A stretch of DNA of 64,000 bases from Parapristionchus giblindavisi (lineage: Eukaryota; Nematoda; Chromadorea; Rhabditida; Diplogasteridae). Below the pieces are notes generated by a model, which made no database searches, was not told the origin of the DNA, and saw only the letters and a list, made by a program, of their open reading frames with translations. The stretch is taken from positions 1-64,000 of the forward strand of contig CALSFV010000216.1 in NCBI GenBank assembly GCA_943737045.1. The letters run 5' to 3'. The position numbers and the translations under genes were made by a program. Positions 59,774-64,000 of this stretch are shown in pieces (position 1 is the stretch's first letter; the number at the start of each line of letters is the position of its first letter).

Positions 59774-61362
59774 CAGTACTGGCCAAAAAAGTGTAACATT
59801 TGGATTTTTCGCCATAACTTTTTTCAAACTCAACCGATCGAGTCCAGATTTTCAGGGAAAATTTTGATAGAGTTTTAACGTGTTTTATACAACAAATTAG
59901 CCCGGGTTATCCCTTACGGTGAAATTTATTTAGAATTTATCAAAAGTCGCAAAAGTGAGATTTTCGGTTTCTTCGATTTCGACTTAATTTTTTCACTAAT
60001 TTTGCTAGCAATGAGTGTTGTATCGTTTTAAAAGTATGAGACGGATTCTTGGGAGCAAGAATCTACCGAGATCCGAGCGAGAATCCATTATTCGTGGACG
60101 TCAGATGGGACTGTCACTGGCACTCTGTCACAGCAGTTCCGAGTGACTGTTTCGACTATCCTGAAGCTCATCAAAACTTCAATCCGTGCTCAAACAATGA
60201 AGAAGGTTAATGTACGACCTCGCAAGTCGACCACGACATCGGATCGTCTGATTACCTGCATCTCGAAGGAGAAACTGAGGCTCACTACAATGGACATCAA
60301 GCGAGCACTAGCAGAGATTCGCTAATTTGAGGTAGCTAAGGTTTCTAAACATGGCTGAAAAGATGTTTGAGGTGTCCGTGAACAATGTACAGCATCGTCT
60401 TCGTGCTTCGGGTCTCTTCGAACGTCGACATATCAAGAAACCGCTGATCTCCGAAAAGAATCGCAAAGCATGGATCACATGGGCAAAAGAGCACTGATAT
60501 TGGACCCCCTAACAGTAGAATTAGGTCTTATTCTCAGACGAAAACAAGTTTCTGATGATTGGTACGGAGGAAATAAATCATGTTCGTCGTCCGGTTGGCA
60601 CTAGATTTGATGTGATGTACCAAAGGACCACCGTGAAGCATGGAGGAGGATCGTTGATGTTGTGTTGTTGTTTCTCTGAAGATGGGGTTGGACCCCTGGT
60701 TCACGTGAAGAGAATTATGAAGAAGGAGATATGCTAGAGACACTTTTCATTCCTTCAAACATCTTTTCAGCCATGTTTACAAACCTTAGCCACCTCAAAT
60801 TAGCGAATCTCCGCTAGTGCTCGCTGTGTCCTATGCTAGTGTCCATTGTAGTAAGCCTCAGTTTCTCCTTCGAGATGCAGGTAATCAGACGATCCGATGT
60901 CGTGGTCGACTTGCGAGGTCGTACATTAACCTTCTTCATTGTTTGAGCACGGATTGAAGTTTTGATGAACTTCAGGATAGTCGAAACAGTCACTCGGAAC
61001 TGCTGTGACAGAGTGCCAGTGACACTCCCATCTGACGTCCACGAATAATGGATTCTCGCTCGGATCTCGGTAGATTCTTGCTCCCAAGAATCCGTCTCAT
61101 ACTTTTAAAACGATACAACGCACATTGCTAGCAAAATTAGTGAAAAAATTAAGTCGAAATCGAAGAAACCAAAAATCTCACTTTTGTGACTTTTGATAAA
61201 ATCTAAATAAATTTCACCGTAAGGGATAACCCGGGCTAATTTCTTGTATAAAGCACGTAAAAACTCTATCAAAATTATGCCTGAAAATCTGGACTCGATC
61301 GGTTGAGTTTGAAAAAAGTTATGGCGAAAAATCCAAATGTTACACTTTTTTGGCCAGTACTG
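59774..61362 (+). mobile_element. Composite head-to-head Tc1-like element, copy 2
   Basis: TA-flanked (59772-59773, 61363-61364), 1589 bp, exactly the length of copy 1 (31795-33383) and inverted relative to it. Transposase blocks on the plus strand: RPRKSTTTSDRLITC, NNVQHRLRASGLFERRHIKK, NRKAWITWAKEH, FSDENKF, VKHGGGSLM. It then switches into an inverted copy of the 5' portion at about 60750. It is non-autonomous because the last two acidic residues are missing. Confidence 0.92.
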
Positions 61363-61679
61363 TATAATACGGTAATGCATTTTTCAATTTCATAAGTAAT
61401 GAACACACAGAATAAATAAATATTTGTAGGTATAGTAAAGGGTAATGCATAATTTGAGGGTATTCCATAAAGATGTATATCATATGTGAGACTGTTGAAA
61501 GATGTATCGATGTTCTACTAATAGTTTATGAGACTAGAGATAGAGATAATAGGTGGAAACTCTTTTACTTCTCTCTAATTACTTCTTAAAATTAGTCCCT
61601 CCCACCTCACTTCATCTCATTTCTATCACTAAAAACTATTCAATATCATTCATCTATTCTTCTTCTTCATCAATACAAC

Positions 61680-64000
61680 ATGTTAACATATTTGATAATC
61701 TTCATCTTTCTTCTATTCTCTATTTCATCACAACAAACTATTCTATATCCTGATCCATCCATATCATCAACTATCACTCCATCTCCATCTCCATCACTAT
61801 CAACTACTACACTACCATCTCCCAATCTTCGTCAGGTTCCATATATATCATATTTGTACAACTATCAACTAGATTATACATTCATTCTAATATTAACCTA
61901 TAATAGTATGGATAAATATTAATTCTAGGTATCATTTGGAGATATAGATGATGGATGGTGGAATGAAGGAGATAATGATTATGATGGAGGAGAAGCACCT
62001 GGTAGATGGAGTTCAAGATTTAGGGGATGGGGAGGTGAAGGATCAAATAATAGATTTAGTCAATCATCTATTCCATTCAATGGATTCATTCAATCAAAGA
62101 TTAATCCATTAAATGAACCAAATATCTCATCTTTCTCTTCTCACAATGATCCTTCATCTATGACTAATTCAATGATTCCATCATCAATCAATAATAATAA
62201 TCCATCATTATCATTTCCAATAATTGGAGGATCTGCTATTCATAATGAACCATCATTAAATGAAGATACTCATCGAGATATAATCAATCAAACACCTAAT
62301 CTTAATACTGATGAGATATTCAGTCAAAGATTCAATAATGGTCAAGATGGAGGATTGAATAGTCGATCAGGATTTAGTAGTGGATTTAATCAAGGTGTAG
62401 GAGGACGATTTAACTATGATAATAGAGGATTGAATGATAGATCATTCAATAGAAGAGGATTCCATAATATAGATCCATCAAATTATCATAATGAGAATAT
62501 CTTTGGAAACGGATTCATGAATAGAGGAGAATTTAATAGAAGAAGAGGAGGAAATGATTATAATGATTATGATAATGGAATGAATAATGAAAGAAGAGGA
62601 GGATCAGATTATTATGATGATGTACAAGAAGGAAGAGGAGGAGAAGGAAGAGGATGGGATGGAAGAGGAGGAGAAGGAAGAGGAGGAGAAGGAAGAGGAG
62701 GAGAAGGAAGAGGAGGAGAAGGAAGAGGATGGGATGGAAGAGGAGGAGAAGGAAGAGGAGGAGAAGGAAGAGGATGGGATGGAAGAGGAGGAGAAGGAAG
62801 AGGAGGAGAAGGAAGAGGAGGAGAAGGAAGAGGATGGGATGGAAGAGGAGGAGAAGGAAGAGGAGGAGAAGGAAGAGGAGGAGAAGGAAGAGGATGGGAT
62901 GGAAGAGGAGGAGAAGGAAGAGGAGGAGAAGGAAGAGGATGGGATGGAAGAGGAGGAGAAGGAAGAGGAGGAGAAGGAAGAGGAGGAGAAGGAAGAGGAT
63001 GGGATGGAAGAGGAGGAGAAGGAAGAGGAGGAGAAGGAAGAGGAGGAGAAGGAAGAGGATGGGATGGAAGAGGAGGAGAAGGAAGAGGAGGAGAAGGAAG
63101 AGGATGGGATGGAAGAGGAGGAGAAGGAAGAGGAGGAGAAGGAAGAGGAGGAGAAAGAAGAGGATGGGATGGAAGAGGAGGAGAAGGAAGAGGAGGAGAA
63201 GGAAGAGGATGGGATGGAAGAGGAGGAGAAGGAAGAGGAGGAGAAGGAAGAGGAGGAGAAGGAAGAGGATGGGATGGAAGAGGAGGAGAAGGAAGAGGAG
63301 GAGAAGGAAGAGGATGGGATGGAAGAGGAGGAGAAGGAAGAGGAGGAGAAGGAAGAGGAGGAGAAGGAAGAGGATGGGATGGAAGAGGAGGAGAAGGAAG
63401 AGGAGGAGAAGGAAGAGGAGGAGAAGGAAGAGGATGGGATGGAAGAGGAGGAGAAGGAAGAGGAGGAGAAGGAAGAGGATGGGATGGAAGAGGAGGAGAA
63501 GGAAGAGGAGGAGAAGGAAGAGGATGGGATGGAAGAGGAGGAGAAGGAAGAGGAGGAGAAGGAAGAGGAGGAGAAGGAAGAGGATGGGATGGAAGAGGAG
63601 GAGAAGGAAGAGGAGGAGAAGGAAGAGGATGGGATGGAAGAGGAGGAGAAGGAAGAGGAGGAGAAGGAAGAGGAGGAGAAGGAAGAGGATGGGATGGAAG
63701 AGGAGGAGAAGGAAGAGGAGGAGAAGGAAGAGGATGGGATGGAAGAGGAGGAGAAGGAAGAGGAGGAGAAGGAAGAGGAGGAGAAGGAAGAGGATGGGAT
63801 GGAAGAGGAGGAGAAGGAAGAGGAGGAGAAGGAAGAGGATGGGATGGAAGAGGAGGAGAAGGAAGAGGAGGAGAAGGAAGAGGATGGGATGGAAGAGGAG
63901 GAGAAGGAAGAGGAGGAGAAGGAAGAGGAGGAGAAGGAAGAGGATGGGATGGAAGAGGAGGAGAAGGAAGAGGAGGAGAAGGAAGAGGAGGAGAAGGAAG
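61680..64000 (+). CDS. Secreted Gly/Arg-rich repeat protein (continues past the window)
   Basis: Exon 1 is 61680-61835: a signal peptide (LTYLIIFIFLLFSISSQ) followed by a Ser/Thr/Pro stretch. Exon 2 starts at 61929 after a CTAG acceptor, in phase 0, and stays open to the window end (690 codons). It first encodes an Asn/Ser/Phe-rich region (SFPIIGGSAIHNEP, RSGFSSGFNQGVGGRF), then RRG-rich text. From about 62627 it is only GGEGR and GWDGR pentapeptides. Codons are strongly A/T-ended and the DNA is purine-rich, unlike the other genes here. At least 742 residues. A structural or extracellular matrix-like protein is possible, but I recognise no family. Confidence 0.7.
62627..64000 (+). repeat. 15-bp unit polypurine tandem array
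   Basis: The unit GGAGGAGAAGGAAGA (GGEGR) alternates with GGATGGGATGGAAGA (GWDGR). Between successive GWDGR units there are 2 or 3 GGEGR units (4 only once, at the start), giving mixed 45 and 60 bp higher-order periods. Only one base variant stands out (GGERR near 63150). The array runs off the window. Confidence 0.97.

Noticed and set aside
62627..64000. Possible CRISPR-like array
   Set aside because: Contiguous 15 bp coding units without spacers in a eukaryotic gene; not CRISPR.

Overview
The window looks like a nematode nuclear chromosome, most likely a rhabditid or diplogastrid worm. Genes are split by short introns with TTTTCAG/TTGCAG acceptors. Gene types include a MATH/BTB protein, an Sre-like chemoreceptor and many small secreted proteins. 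Mobile DNA includes Tc1, mariner, RTE and CR1-type relics and many foldback/MITE elements. The dispersed GATCAAA heptamers remind me of Pristionchus, but I cannot verify the genus.

Layout. 0.3-15.2 kb is repeat-dominated. It holds two inverted, broken copies of one coiled-coil gene (308-2138 plus, 11443-13020 minus), a 3.4 kb palindrome, a 3 kb dispersed element, a dead mariner and another palindrome. 16.6-24.4 kb is a minus-strand MATH-like/BTB gene whose introns hold an RTE retrotransposon with 11 bp target duplications, plus several MITEs and a 1.1 kb foldback. 26.4-30.2 kb is an unrecognised plus-strand gene of at least nine phase-compatible exons with a C-terminal membrane segment and a CR1-like relic in one intron. 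30.5-33.4 kb holds a mariner-type element and a head-to-head composite Tc1.

34.3-50.5 kb is the most interesting part: six paralogous genes, here called A to F, for small secreted precursors. A, B and C are on the minus strand; D, E and F are on the plus strand. Each has a signal peptide, an N-terminal module ending in a G-LQG/QQG-type motif and a Gly-rich core; in five of six the core ends in a dibasic processing site. An Ala/Asn-rich module and a basic or Pro-rich tail follow. Three genes add a C-terminal module after a second basic site. Exon phases are the same throughout, promoter elements are shared, and the layout suggests an inverted duplication of a three-gene block.

51.3-53.7 kb is a seven-exon, 167-residue tetraspan (MARVEL-like) protein. 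54.2-55.2 kb is a deleted Tc1/mariner-superfamily element. 56.1-57.9 kb is an Sre-like seven-transmembrane receptor that seems to have lost its 3' end next to two composite Tc1 elements (58.0-61.4 kb). 61.7 kb to the window edge is an AT-rich secreted-protein gene whose second exon becomes a huge 15-bp-unit polypurine repeat encoding GGEGR and GWDGR.

Exon boundaries were read by eye and may be off by a base. Homology statements come from motif recognition, not from database searches.
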